The notes: generated by a model not told the origin, from the letters alone. A stretch of DNA of 9,154 nt from Selenomonas sp. (GCA_015265235.1 JABZYJ010000073.1:1-9154); one strand, 5' to 3'; numbered from the stretch's first letter, positions 1 to 6,535 are shown. Made by a program: numbers and translations.

Positions 1-920
1 GTCAGGAGACGTGTCGGCAGGTCGATATCAGCTGCCGACTCCCCCGAAAGGATGCGATATGCCTCCTCTGCCGCCATACGGCCGATACCGCGCGGCGACT
101 GCACAGCGGTCGCCGTCATCCAGCCTGTGCGGATGAGCTCCCGACTCTCCGGCACGCCGTCCACACCGTACACCATCGTATCCCCCGGCATACGCCCTGC
201 ACTCTGCAGTGCTGCAATCGCGCCAAGCGCAGCGGGATCGTTCAGAGCCATGACCGTATCGATCTCGGGATGCTCCATGAGCATTTTCTCCATGGCGGGC
301 ATGGCGCGCTCCAGTTGTCCGCTGCAGTCCGCCTCCGCGACAATCTGAAAGGACGGATGCTGTGCTATCTCCGCTCGAAAGCCTTCTATGCGCTGCTCCG
401 CCGAGCGCGCTTCGGCGTGTTTAAGCAGAGCGATGCGTGCGCCGTCCGCATGTGCAAGCAAATGTGCGGCGCACTGCCGCCCCGCATTGTAATTGTCCGA
501 TACAACAGTTGCGGCAACATCGCTCCCCGCTGCAATATTCGTATCAATAGCGATCACAATGACGCCGGCGGCACGTGCGTCACGCAGCACATCGTTCATT
601 CGCGTACCGTCAACGGGATTGATGAAGAGTACCCGCACCCCCTCCGCTATGAGCGCACGGATCTCCTCAATCTGCCGATCGGCATTGAGGGCAGGATCGC
701 GCGAGATGAGGACATCGCCGTTGTTCTCAACCACGGTGCGGATCTCCTCATCAATGATCTCATAGAAGGGATTGTTCGTCGTCATGTAGACGGCGCCGAA
801 CTTCGTGCGCATCTCGTTCCCGCGTGCGGAGTGATCCGTCCGGGCAAACTGGGCACAGGCGAGTCCCGTGAGAAGGACGACGAGAAGCAGTCCCCATCGC
901 CATGACAATCCTTTCTGCAT
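1..920 (-). CDS. RbsB-like periplasmic sugar-binding protein, 3' end cut by window edge
   Basis: The frame stays open for 306 codons from ATG 920 to the left edge and is probably nearly complete, since this family usually has 300-330 residues. An AGGAG (928-932) lies 7 bases before the ATG. Residues 1-23 form a signal peptide with a long hydrophobic core. Cys22 in GLAC fits a loose lipobox, while ACA-Q would fit signal peptidase I, so soluble versus lipoprotein is undecided. The mature part reads as a two-lobed type I binding protein (Peripla_BP_4). It shows TTNNPFY near residues 47-53, then INPVD, IDT, EQR, ALNDPAALG, GVDGVPE and AVQSP segments, which in the ribose/galactose-binding relatives supply the sugar contacts. 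No ABC permease or ATPase is visible. The gene follows a mannose-type PTS operon but has its own promoter. It could feed an ABC transporter or act as the sensory partner of a kinase encoded further left; the window cannot decide. Confidence 0.85.
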   Translation of the reverse strand, partial: MQKGLSWRWGLLLVVLLTGLACAQFARTDHSARGNEMRTKFGAVYMTTNNPFYEIIDEEIRTVVENNGDVLISRDPALNADRQIEEIRALIAEGVRVLFINPVDGTRMNDVLRDARAAGVIVIAIDTNIAAGSDVAATVVSDNYNAGRQCAAHLLAHADGARIALLKHAEARSAEQRIEGFRAEIAQHPSFQIVAEADCSGQLERAMPAMEKMLMEHPEIDTVMALNDPAALGAIAALQSAGRMPGDTMVYGVDGVPESRELIRTGWMTATAVQSPRGIGRMAAEEAYRILSGESAADIDLPTRLL

Positions 921-954
921 GATGCGGCTCCTGTTCAGTGCTTCCTCTCATCAA

Positions 955-981
955 GGCATGATGCTGCACAGCCGTCATGCC
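955..981. repeat. Inverted repeat in the leader of the binding-protein gene
   Basis: GGCATGA (955-961) and TCATGCC (975-981) form a perfect 7-bp inverted repeat separated by 13 bases, and the inner bases can add a 3-bp GCT/AGC stem. It lies between the predicted start of transcription near 994 and the ATG at 920. It may be an RNA hairpin in the 5' untranslated region or an operator. No T tract follows it, so it is not a terminator. Function unknown. Confidence 0.4.
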
Positions 982-1000
982 CGTTATCCATCCGTCCTCC

Positions 1001-1030
1001 ATTATATATCAAAAAGGGCTGCCGCACGAA
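1001..1030 (-). promoter_or_regulatory. Candidate promoter for the sugar-binding protein gene
   Basis: On the minus strand a perfect TATAAT (-10, plus-strand positions 1001-1006) lies just after the terminator T tract. The best -35 is poor: TTCGTG at 1025-1030 with 18-bp spacing, inside the terminator stem. Transcription would start near 994 and give a leader of about 74 bases. The consensus -10 beside a weak -35 suggests an activator or an additional element. Confidence 0.5.
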
Positions 1031-1051
1031 TTTTTCTTCGCAGAGCAACCC
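1011..1051 (-). terminator. Intrinsic terminator of the mannose-type PTS operon
   Basis: Reading the minus strand, GGGTTGC (1051-1045) pairs with GCAGCCC (1022-1016) with one G-T wobble. A further GCGAA/TTCGT stem sits inside, closed by a GAAAAA loop, and TTTTT follows at 1015-1011. It begins about 10 bases after the IID stop codon and separates the operon from the binding-protein gene. Confidence 0.8.
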
Positions 1052-1060
1052 CCAAACTGT

Positions 1061-1879
1061 TTAGGCAAGCAGGCCGATGGCATAACCGACAATGCCGATG
1101 GCAAAGAGTCCAAGAATGATGATGAGCGGATTGACGCCCTTCCGCAGGAGATACATACAGGCGAACGTCATGAGAAGCGGAACAATCCCGGGCATGAGGC
1201 TGTCGAGAATCGACTGCACTGTCGTCACAACGACCTCGCCCTTTGCGTTCACATATTCCGAAAGTACGAGCGGCATATTGACCGTCGTCCACTTCGCAAC
1301 GAGTGCGCCCATGACGAGAAGTCCAAGCACGGATGAGCCCTCCGTGAGATAGCGCATCTTGTTGCCGCCGATGCCCTCGACGAGCTCCGTGCCCTTGGAG
1401 TAGCCATACATAACGCCGTACCAATGGGTCAGAAGGCGCAGGGCATTGAATGCGACAAAGAAGATGATCGGTCCAAGAATGCTGCCCGTGAGTGCAATGC
1501 CTGCGCCGAGTGCAGCAAGAACAGGCCGCAGCGTGCCCCAGAAGATCGGATCGCCGACGCCGGCGAGCGGTCCGATAAGACCGACCTTGACACCGGAGAG
1601 GGTCTGCTGACTGATGTCTGCACCGTTCGCACGTTTCTCCTCCATCGCGGCGATGATGCCCATGATGGCAGCACCAAGGAACGGCTGCGTGTTGAAAAAT
1701 TCGAGATGGCGCTTGAGTGCCGCCTTGAGCTCATCGCCCTGATAGAGCTTCTTGAGCGCAGGAATCAGCGAAACGCAGAACCCCATCGCCTGCATACGCT
1801 CGAAGTTGAAGGAGCCGAGCAGGAAGTTGGAACGGACAAAGATCCAGAAAAGATCTTTCTTGTTTAATGTCTTAGTCAT
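1061..1879 (-). CDS. manZ: PTS mannose-family transporter subunit IID
   Basis: This 272-residue protein is the IID membrane subunit of a mannose/fructose/sorbose-family PTS. With IIC it forms the sugar channel in the inner membrane. Sequence landmarks match E. coli ManZ as I recall it: RSN..GSFNFERMQAMGFC near the start, RHLEFFNTQPF, EEKRANGA, KVGLIGPLAGVGDPIFWGT.RPV.AALGAGIA, YGVMYGYSKG, and MPG.VPLL.TFACM.LLRKGVNP before a final hydrophobic helix. Length is normal for the family. The ATG at 1879 has an AGGAG 8 bases upstream and starts 12 bases after the IIC stop, so it is probably the last gene of a IIB-IIC-IID transcript. The close ManZ match suggests mannose, glucose, glucosamine or similar hexoses, but specificity within this family is hard to read from sequence. 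Confidence 0.95.
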   Translation of the reverse strand: MTKTLNKKDLFWIFVRSNFLLGSFNFERMQAMGFCVSLIPALKKLYQGDELKAALKRHLEFFNTQPFLGAAIMGIIAAMEEKRANGADISQQTLSGVKVGLIGPLAGVGDPIFWGTLRPVLAALGAGIALTGSILGPIIFFVAFNALRLLTHWYGVMYGYSKGTELVEGIGGNKMRYLTEGSSVLGLLVMGALVAKWTTVNMPLVLSEYVNAKGEVVVTTVQSILDSLMPGIVPLLMTFACMYLLRKGVNPLIIILGLFAIGIVGYAIGLLA

Positions 1880-1891
1880 TGCCCTGTCTCC

Positions 1892-2698
1892 TCACATCAG
1901 ATCTGAATCATCAACATCATCGACGGGGTTTCCCGTACCGCCGCCGGCACACGCAGCAGCCGCCTGTGCCTCACGCTCCAGTCCCTTGATGTGGAAGAAC
2001 GCACAGAGAAGACCGACCGCGCCAAAGCCGATGAGGTTAAAGTTCGTGAAAACGGCGAGCAGAAAACCGAGGAAGAAGTACGGCATCAGCGACTTTGCAT
2101 TCATCATGTTGATGACCATCGCATAGCCGACGACAACGATGAAGCCGCCGGCGACCTGCAGACCGCGCGTCACGACCTCGGGAATCGAATTGAGCATGGC
2201 ACTGACCGTATCCGTGCCCGCAATGAGTGCAACGAGTGCAGCGGGAACAGCAACACGGATGGCCTGCAGAAGAAGGCCTGCAACGTGGCACATCTCAATA
2301 CCGAAGGTATTGCCCGTATCTGCAAATTTATCCGCAAGATGCTGGAAGAAGACGGTGATCGTACGAACGAAGATCGTGAGCACCTGACCGGCCGCCGCAA
2401 GCGGAACCGCAAGTGCAATACCCGCGGCAATATCCTGATGTCCGACGATGACGAGGATGGTCGCAACCACGGACGCAAGAGCTGCATCCGGAGCCATTGC
2501 TGCACCGACATTCATCCATCCGAGTGCCATGAGTTCGAGCGTTCCACCGAGAATGACGCCGGTGGTGACATCGCCGAGCACAAGTCCGACGAGCGTGCAG
2601 GCAATCAGCGGACGGTGAAACTGCGCCTCATCGAGCACACTTGCCATGCCTGTGAGCGCCGCAACGGCGATGAGCAGGACAAACTGTACTGTATCCAT
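1892..2698 (-). CDS. manY: PTS mannose-family transporter subunit IIC
   Basis: This 268-residue, very hydrophobic protein is the IIC channel subunit. It closely follows recalled E. coli ManY: GM.SVLDE.QFHRPLIACTLVGLVLGD, GGTLELMALGWMN.GAA.APDAALAS, GHQ.I.AGIALA.PLAAAGQVLTI.VRTITV.FQH, IPEVVT.GL.VAGG.IVVVGYAMVINMM and PYFFLGF..A.FTNFNL. After the last membrane segment there is a cytoplasmic tail of about 30 residues, first Ala-rich and then Asp-rich, which resembles the variable ManY tail. The start at 2698 is fixed by AGGAGG 8 bases upstream. It lies 28 bases downstream of the IIB stop and 12 before IID, as expected for one operon. Complete, with no damage seen. Confidence 0.95.
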   Translation of the reverse strand: MDTVQFVLLIAVAALTGMASVLDEAQFHRPLIACTLVGLVLGDVTTGVILGGTLELMALGWMNVGAAMAPDAALASVVATILVIVGHQDIAAGIALAVPLAAAGQVLTIFVRTITVFFQHLADKFADTGNTFGIEMCHVAGLLLQAIRVAVPAALVALIAGTDTVSAMLNSIPEVVTRGLQVAGGFIVVVGYAMVINMMNAKSLMPYFFLGFLLAVFTNFNLIGFGAVGLLCAFFHIKGLEREAQAAAACAGGGTGNPVDDVDDSDLM

Positions 2699-2726
2699 AT
2701 ACGTTACCTCCTATGTCCAATCTTGG

Positions 2727-3218
2727 CTAAACAAGCCCCTTTGCCTTGAGCGCCTCCATGACGTCGCCCTTCGGCTCATTCCACAGCTTACGAATCTCCA
2801 CCTCAATTCCCATATCGAGGAGCTCCCGGATGGCCTTGACATCCTCTGCGTTGACGGCAACCGCCTGTGAGATAAGCGTGTCGCCATCCTTGAAGCACTT
2901 GCCGCCGAGGTTGACGGACTTGAACGGAATCCCGCCCTTCACCGCACGCACAACGTCCGCAGGATTCGTGAAGAGAAAGAGCGTCTTGAAGGAATCGTAC
3001 TTCGGATCCTTGTACGCAGCAACAGCCTTGTCCACAGGAACGACATACGCCTTGATGCCCGGAGGGGCAACCTGAATGAGCAGCTTCTTGCGCATCTCGT
3101 CCTGCGCCACATCGTCATTGACGCACATGATGCGGTTGCAGCCCGTCATCTTTGTCCAGACCGTTGCGACCTGTCCGTGGATCAGACGGTCGTCGATGCG
3201 GCAGAATGCGATCTCCAT
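2727..3218 (-). CDS. PTS mannose-family transporter subunit IIB
   Basis: This 163-residue cytoplasmic protein passes phosphate to the incoming sugar. The N-terminal motif RIDDRLIHGQVAT holds the phosphorylated histidine, His14. Further matches to the IIB half of E. coli ManX are QVAPPGIKAYVV, LFTNPADV.R.V.GG, SVN.GG and GIEVEIRK. The ManX-type IIA domain that normally donates phosphate is missing: this is a stand-alone IIB and no IIA is encoded in the window. The frame stays open to an ATG at 3266, but that codon lies on the promoter -10. The ATG at 3218 has AAGGGGGA 7 bases upstream and begins exactly where family members begin. First gene of the IIB-IIC-IID operon. Confidence 0.95.
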   Translation of the reverse strand: MEIAFCRIDDRLIHGQVATVWTKMTGCNRIMCVNDDVAQDEMRKKLLIQVAPPGIKAYVVPVDKAVAAYKDPKYDSFKTLFLFTNPADVVRAVKGGIPFKSVNLGGKCFKDGDTLISQAVAVNAEDVKAIRELLDMGIEVEIRKLWNEPKGDVMEALKAKGLV

Positions 3219-3225
3219 GATGAAA

Positions 3226-3233
3226 TCCCCCTT
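3226..3233 (-). promoter_or_regulatory. Ribosome binding site deciding the IIB start
   Basis: Minus-strand AAGGGGGA sits 7 bases before ATG 3218. The alternative ATG at 3266 would lie upstream of, or at, the predicted transcription start near 3260 and has no usable ribosome binding site in the message. Confidence 0.75.
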
Positions 3234-3266
3234 GATCTCAGAAAGCAGATGATTACTTTTTTTCAT

Positions 3267-3295
3267 ATTATAATTACTGCGATAAATAATGTCAT
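3267..3295 (-). promoter_or_regulatory. Promoter of the mannose-type PTS operon
   Basis: Minus-strand ATGACA (-35, 3290-3295, five of six consensus bases) and TATAAT (-10, 3267-3272, perfect) are separated by exactly 17 bp. Transcription would start near 3260 and give a leader of about 40 bases. The -35 overlaps a TGTCA half-site (3290-3294) also seen in the nearby palindrome, so a protein bound there could compete with RNA polymerase. Confidence 0.75.
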
Positions 3296-3325
3296 CTGAG
3301 ATATGTCACCTCTTTTCAGGTTTTT

Positions 3326-3345
3326 TTCATGACAAATGTCATGAA
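3326..3345. promoter_or_regulatory. Perfect palindrome, candidate operator in the divergent region
   Basis: TTCATGACA and TGTCATGAA flank a 2-base AA centre, giving a perfect 9+9 inverted repeat. Its centre is about 75 bases upstream of the predicted PTS transcription start and about 64 bases upstream of the predicted rpiR start. Further TGTCA copies lie at 3290-3294, 3304-3308 and 3358-3362. The symmetry suits a dimeric regulator, and the adjacent RpiR protein is the natural candidate. An activating position on one or both sides is possible. Binding is inferred only. Confidence 0.6.
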
Positions 3346-3364
3346 GTCATTCTTTTCTGTCACC

Positions 3365-3393
3365 ATGCCTGTGAACGCAATCTGTGCTATAAT
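3365..3393 (+). promoter_or_regulatory. Extended -10 promoter of the rpiR-family gene
   Basis: TGCTATAAT (3385-3393) is a perfect extended -10 element (TGnTATAAT). The -35 at 17 bp spacing is ATGCCT (3365-3370), only a half match, which extended -10 promoters tolerate. Transcription would start near 3400, about 27 bases before the ATG at 3427. Confidence 0.7.
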
Positions 3394-3426
3394 GAAAGAA
3401 ATGTATGAGATGAAAGGGGATGCGCC

Positions 3427-4194
3427 ATGCTCACGGAGCGAATCAATGCGCACCTGCGTGAACTGAGTGAGGCGGATCGCTGCATCTGGCGTTACATCGA
3501 CGCCAACCGCGCGGCGGCGAGCCGTGCCTCCATCCATGAGCTGGCACGGGCGTGTGCTGTCTCAAGTGCATCGGTCGTACGCTTTGCGCAAAAGCTCGGC
3601 TTTGACGGGTTCGGCGAGATGAAGGCGGTCATGCGCATGGAGGGTGCTCCTGCCGCTGTGCCGCCGCAGGATGTCCGCACGGCGCTCAGCGGTTTCTACG
3701 ATCAGACGTGGCGCGCGCTGATGCAGCGCGACTACACGCGGGCGAGCCGCCTGATGAACGGGGCGCACCGCGTCTTTGGCTACGCCTCGGGCTACGTGCA
3801 GACGAACGTGATGCAGGAGCTGAAACGGCTCTTTGTCTATGACAATATCTTTATCTATGAGATCGCGGGACGCGAGGAGTTCTACTCCGTCTATCAGGAG
3901 GCGGGGCCGGACGATCTCTTTATCTTCATCTCGCTCTCGGGCGAGTCGGCGCGCACGGTGGAGTTCGCGGAGCAGCTGAACCTGAAGGGCATTCCCGTCC
4001 TCTCCATCACGGAGATGCGGCACAATACGCTCGCGAGCCGCTCCACGGAGAACCTCTACGTCATGCCCGCAGAGTTCAATCTGCCCGAGAACGAGGCGCG
4101 CCTCCAGTTCAAGTCCATGCTCGCCTATTTCCTCCTGCTCGAGATCTGGTACGTCCACTATCGGCTCTATGCGGAGGAATGCGCCGGGATGTAA
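3427..4194 (+). CDS. RpiR-family sugar-responsive transcriptional regulator
   Basis: This 255-residue regulator has the two RpiR-family domains. An N-terminal helix-turn-helix (about residues 1-75) contains SIHELARACAVSSASVVRFAQKLGFDGFGEMK, the family's DNA-binding signature. A C-terminal SIS domain (about 105-245) contains FIFISLSGESARTVEFAEQLNLKGIPVLSIT, the fold that binds phosphosugars. The start has AAAGGGGA 6 bases upstream. It is divergent from the mannose-type PTS operon and lies upstream of an alpha-glucoside PTS operon in the same direction. In Bacillus subtilis an RpiR-family protein (GlvR/YfiA) controls a homologous maltose PTS, so the downstream operon is the likely target. The palindrome near its own promoter suggests autoregulation and possible control of the divergent PTS. 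The effector may be a sugar 6-phosphate. It is probably monocistronic, because a terminator follows. Confidence 0.92.
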   Translation: MLTERINAHLRELSEADRCIWRYIDANRAAASRASIHELARACAVSSASVVRFAQKLGFDGFGEMKAVMRMEGAPAAVPPQDVRTALSGFYDQTWRALMQRDYTRASRLMNGAHRVFGYASGYVQTNVMQELKRLFVYDNIFIYEIAGREEFYSVYQEAGPDDLFIFISLSGESARTVEFAEQLNLKGIPVLSITEMRHNTLASRSTENLYVMPAEFNLPENEARLQFKSMLAYFLLLEIWYVHYRLYAEECAGM

Positions 4195-4242
4195 CAAATT
4201 TCACGCCGTGTACTTCGGTACGACCTCTGTATATCGCTCCCG

Positions 4243-4276
4243 AATGCCGCGAAGCTATTGCTTTCGCGGCGTTTTT
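4243..4276 (+). terminator. Intrinsic terminator after the rpiR-family gene
   Basis: GCCGCGAA (4246-4253) pairs with TTCGCGGC (4263-4270) around a 9-base loop. The outer A-A-T/G-T-T bases extend the stem, and TTTTT (4272-4276) follows. The upstream spacer (4195-4242) holds only a small cTTCGg-capped hairpin near 4209-4222. The terminator isolates rpiR from the operon to the right, which therefore needs its own promoter. Confidence 0.8.
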
Positions 4277-4314
4277 GCATTATCGTAGACATAACGGATT
4301 ATGGCTGATCCAAT
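4275..4314 (+). promoter_or_regulatory. Region likely to hold the alpha-glucoside operon promoter
   Basis: A promoter is expected between the terminator and ATG 4349, but no element is strong. Candidates are TAGACA (4286-4291) with TCCAAT (4309-4314) at 17 bp, or TTGCAT (4275-4280) with GATTAT (4297-4302) at 16 bp. Weak matches would fit an activator-dependent promoter. No copy of the 3326-3345 palindrome is present here, only a loose AATGTCG at 4312-4318. Confidence 0.35.
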
Positions 4315-4332
4315 GTCGTTGCGGAATGGGTT

Positions 4333-4339
4333 AAGGAGG
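4333..4339 (+). promoter_or_regulatory. Ribosome binding site deciding the EIICBA start
   Basis: AAGGAGG ends 9 bases before ATG 4349, where the family's N-terminus begins (MALSKDVI..NMQRFGGAMYTPV). The upstream in-frame ATG at 4301 has no comparable site and would add 16 residues unlike the family, so it is rejected. Confidence 0.8.
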
Positions 4340-4348
4340 AGAAAGCAC

Positions 4349-6460
4349 ATGGCACTCAGCAAGGATGTCATCATGCAGAACATGCAGCGGTTCGGCGGCG
4401 CGATGTATACGCCCGTCATTCTGTTCGCGTTCTTCGGTCTCACGGTGGCGGTGTCCATCGTATGTAAAAACACGGGGCTGCTCGGCAGTATCGCCGCGCA
4501 GGGTACGGTATGGTACGATTTCTGGTACGTGGTCGAACAGGGTGCGTGGACGGTCTTCGCACAGATGCCGATCCTCTTCGCCATTGCCGTGCCGATCGGC
4601 TTCGCAAAGAAGGAGCCGGCACGCTGCGCGATGGAGTCGTTCGTCATCTATATGCTGTTCAACTACTTCATCGCAGGTTTCCTCACCCTCCATGCGGATA
4701 TGTTCGGCGTGGACTACAGTCAGGCAGCAGGTCCCGGCACGGGGCTCGCGATGATCGCCAACGTCAAGACGCTCGACATGGGCATGCTCGGTGCGATCTT
4801 CATCGCCTGCTGCACGGCGTTCCTGCACAATCACTTCTATGACACGGACATCCCCGACTGGCTCGGCATCTTCAAGGGACCTGCCTTCGTCGTCGCCATC
4901 GGCTTCGTCGTGATGATCCCGATGGCACTCATCTTCTGCTTTGTCTGGCCTGCCGTTCAGCACGCCATCGAGCACTTTCAGTTCTTCCTCAAGACCAGCG
5001 GCATCGTCGGCGTCTGGGCATATACGTTCTCGGAGAAAATCCTCCTGCCCGCCGGTCTGCATCACTTCATCTATCTGCCGTTCATCTATGGCCCCGCGAT
5101 TGTGGACGGCGGCATTCAGGCATACTGGCTCGGACATATCAATGACTTCATGACGAGCGCGCAGAGCCTGCGTGACCTCTTCCCCGAGGGCGGATTTGCC
5201 CTCCATGGCAGCGGCAAGGTGTTCGGTCTGCCGGGCGCGGCTCTCGCGATCTACGTCTGCGCCAAGCCCGAGAAGAAGAAAAAGACGGCGGCACTCCTCA
5301 TCCCCGCGACGATCACGGCGATGCTCTGCGGCATCACGGAGCCGCTGGAGTTCACCTTCCTCTTTGTCGCACCCCTGCTCTATCTGATTCACGCGCTGCT
5401 CTCGGCAACGCTGTCGGCGACCCTCTACTCTTTCGGCCTCTCGGGGAACTTCGGCGGCGGCCTGATCGACGCATTCGTGCAGAACTGGATCCCACTCTTC
5501 CCGTATCACTATACGGAGTACATCACGCAGATCGTCATCGGACTGTGCTTCACCGCCATCTACTTCTTTGTCTTCCGCTGGGTCATCATCCACAAGGACT
5601 ACAAGACGCCGGGACGCACGGATGATGCGGTGGAGGATAAGCTCTTTACGAAGGCGGACTACAAGGCAAAACAGGCGGGTGCTGCAGCGGACGGTGCCGC
5701 TGCACCGAGCATGAAGCTCGATGAGCGCGATGTAAAGGCAAAGGCATTCCTCGAAGGGCTCGGCGGCCCGTCGAACATCGTCGACGTGACGAACTGCGCA
5801 ACGCGTCTGCGCGTCACGGTCAGCGACCCCGAGCGCGTTGCCCCAGCGGTTGCCTTTACGGATGCAGGCGCACACGGTCTGGTGCGCAACGGTCACGCAT
5901 TCCAAGTCATTGTTGGACTCTCAGTGCCGCAGATCCGCGAGCGTTTTGAGGCACTGCTCACCGCCCCCGCATCGGATGCGGCAGAGACGGCGGTCGGCAC
6001 GGAGAAATCTGTCGCGATCAACGCGGTCACGACGGGACATGTCATCGATATGACCGAGGTCAAGGATGAGATGTTCTCGCAGAAGATGATGGGCGACGGC
6101 GTTGCCGTCGAGCCGACGGAAGGTGTCGTCGTTGCACCGGCGGATGCCGAGGTGACGATGGTCATGGAGGACAGCCGTCATGCGGTTGGTCTGCGCATGG
6201 ACAACGGCGCAGAGATGCTCATCCACATCGGCGTGGATACGGTGAAGCTCGAAGGCAAGGGATTTGAGATGCACGTCGCGATGGGCGACCGCGTGAAGGC
6301 AGGAACGCCGCTTGTGACGTTTGACCGTACGGTAATCCACGAGGCGGGCTATCAGGATACGGTCATCATGGCGGTGACGAACTCCGGCGAGTATCCGCTG
6401 ATGAAGAAGACGACGGGCATGGATGCAAAGGCAGGCGAGACGCCCGTGCTGACGTTCTGA
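4349..6460 (+). CDS. PTS alpha-glucoside (maltose-type) permease, fused EIICBA
   Basis: This 703-residue permease imports and phosphorylates an alpha-glucoside such as maltose. Residues 1-420 are the membrane EIIC domain and closely follow recalled B. subtilis MalP/E. coli GlvC: QRFGGAMYTPV, EQGAWTVFAQMP.LFAIA.PI, AMIA..KTLDMG..GAIFIA, LPAGLHHFIY.PFIYGPA, LFPEGGFALHGSGK.FG.PG, CGITEPLEFTFLFVAP and GGGLIDAFVQNWIPLF. The EIIB domain (about 465-555) has the phosphocysteine Cys483 in TNCATRLRV, followed by GAHGLVRNGHAFQVIVGLSVPQIRE. The linker (about 556-575) leads to a complete Glc-type EIIA (about 575-703) with His611 and the phosphorylated His626 in LIHIGVDTVKLEG. The permease therefore needs only HPr as donor. 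It is first in an operon with a GH13 glucosidase, a HAD hydrolase and a probable hexokinase. No GH4 phospho-glucosidase, the usual partner, is present. Exact sugar unproven. Confidence 0.93.
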   Translation: MALSKDVIMQNMQRFGGAMYTPVILFAFFGLTVAVSIVCKNTGLLGSIAAQGTVWYDFWYVVEQGAWTVFAQMPILFAIAVPIGFAKKEPARCAMESFVIYMLFNYFIAGFLTLHADMFGVDYSQAAGPGTGLAMIANVKTLDMGMLGAIFIACCTAFLHNHFYDTDIPDWLGIFKGPAFVVAIGFVVMIPMALIFCFVWPAVQHAIEHFQFFLKTSGIVGVWAYTFSEKILLPAGLHHFIYLPFIYGPAIVDGGIQAYWLGHINDFMTSAQSLRDLFPEGGFALHGSGKVFGLPGAALAIYVCAKPEKKKKTAALLIPATITAMLCGITEPLEFTFLFVAPLLYLIHALLSATLSATLYSFGLSGNFGGGLIDAFVQNWIPLFPYHYTEYITQIVIGLCFTAIYFFVFRWVIIHKDYKTPGRTDDAVEDKLFTKADYKAKQAGAAADGAAAPSMKLDERDVKAKAFLEGLGGPSNIVDVTNCATRLRVTVSDPERVAPAVAFTDAGAHGLVRNGHAFQVIVGLSVPQIRERFEALLTAPASDAAETAVGTEKSVAINAVTTGHVIDMTEVKDEMFSQKMMGDGVAVEPTEGVVVAPADAEVTMVMEDSRHAVGLRMDNGAEMLIHIGVDTVKLEGKGFEMHVAMGDRVKAGTPLVTFDRTVIHEAGYQDTVIMAVTNSGEYPLMKKTTGMDAKAGETPVLTF

Positions 6461-6473
6461 GAAGCACATATAC

Positions 6474-6535
6474 TGTTGTGCAAACCCGCCGCGAACACCT
6501 CGTTCCACAAGAGTTCGCTTGCGGGCTTGACAACA
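6474..6535 (+). other. Large imperfect hairpin between permease and glucosidase genes
   Basis: The 123-base gap 6461-6583 holds a stem of about 20 base pairs. TGTTGT (6474-6479) pairs with ACAACA (6530-6535), CAA (6481-6483) with TTG (6527-6529), CCCGC (6485-6489) with GCGGG (6521-6525), and GCGAAC (6491-6496) with GTTCGC (6513-6518). The apical loop is 16 bases (6497-6512). Interruptions are one bulge, one A-C mismatch and a small internal loop. Neither strand has a T tract after it, so it is not a classical terminator. It may be an mRNA processing or stabilising element, a regulatory switch, or a small dispersed palindromic repeat. Confidence 0.6.

Noticed and set aside
270..905. Open frame of 211 codons on the plus strand
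   Set aside because: It is antisense to the sugar-binding protein, whose reading frame has clear family motifs, a signal peptide and a ribosome binding site.
935..991. 18-codon leader ORF (minus strand) before the binding-protein gene, with GGAGG upstream
   Set aside because: Its ribosome binding site (996-1000) lies upstream of the predicted transcription start near 994, so it would not be in the message, and nothing supports the peptide.
3219..3266. 16-residue N-terminal extension of IIB from ATG 3266
   Set aside because: This ATG abuts the promoter -10, and the family N-terminus and ribosome binding site point to 3218.
3370..3383. Catabolite-responsive (cre-like) site TGTGAACGCAATCT
   Set aside because: At least one mismatch at a core position of the cre consensus plus one flanking mismatch, and no evidence in the window for CcpA control; such matches arise by chance.
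4331..5905. Open frame of 524 codons on the minus strand
   Set aside because: It is antisense to the well-supported EIICBA gene; charged, low-information composition and no family resemblance.
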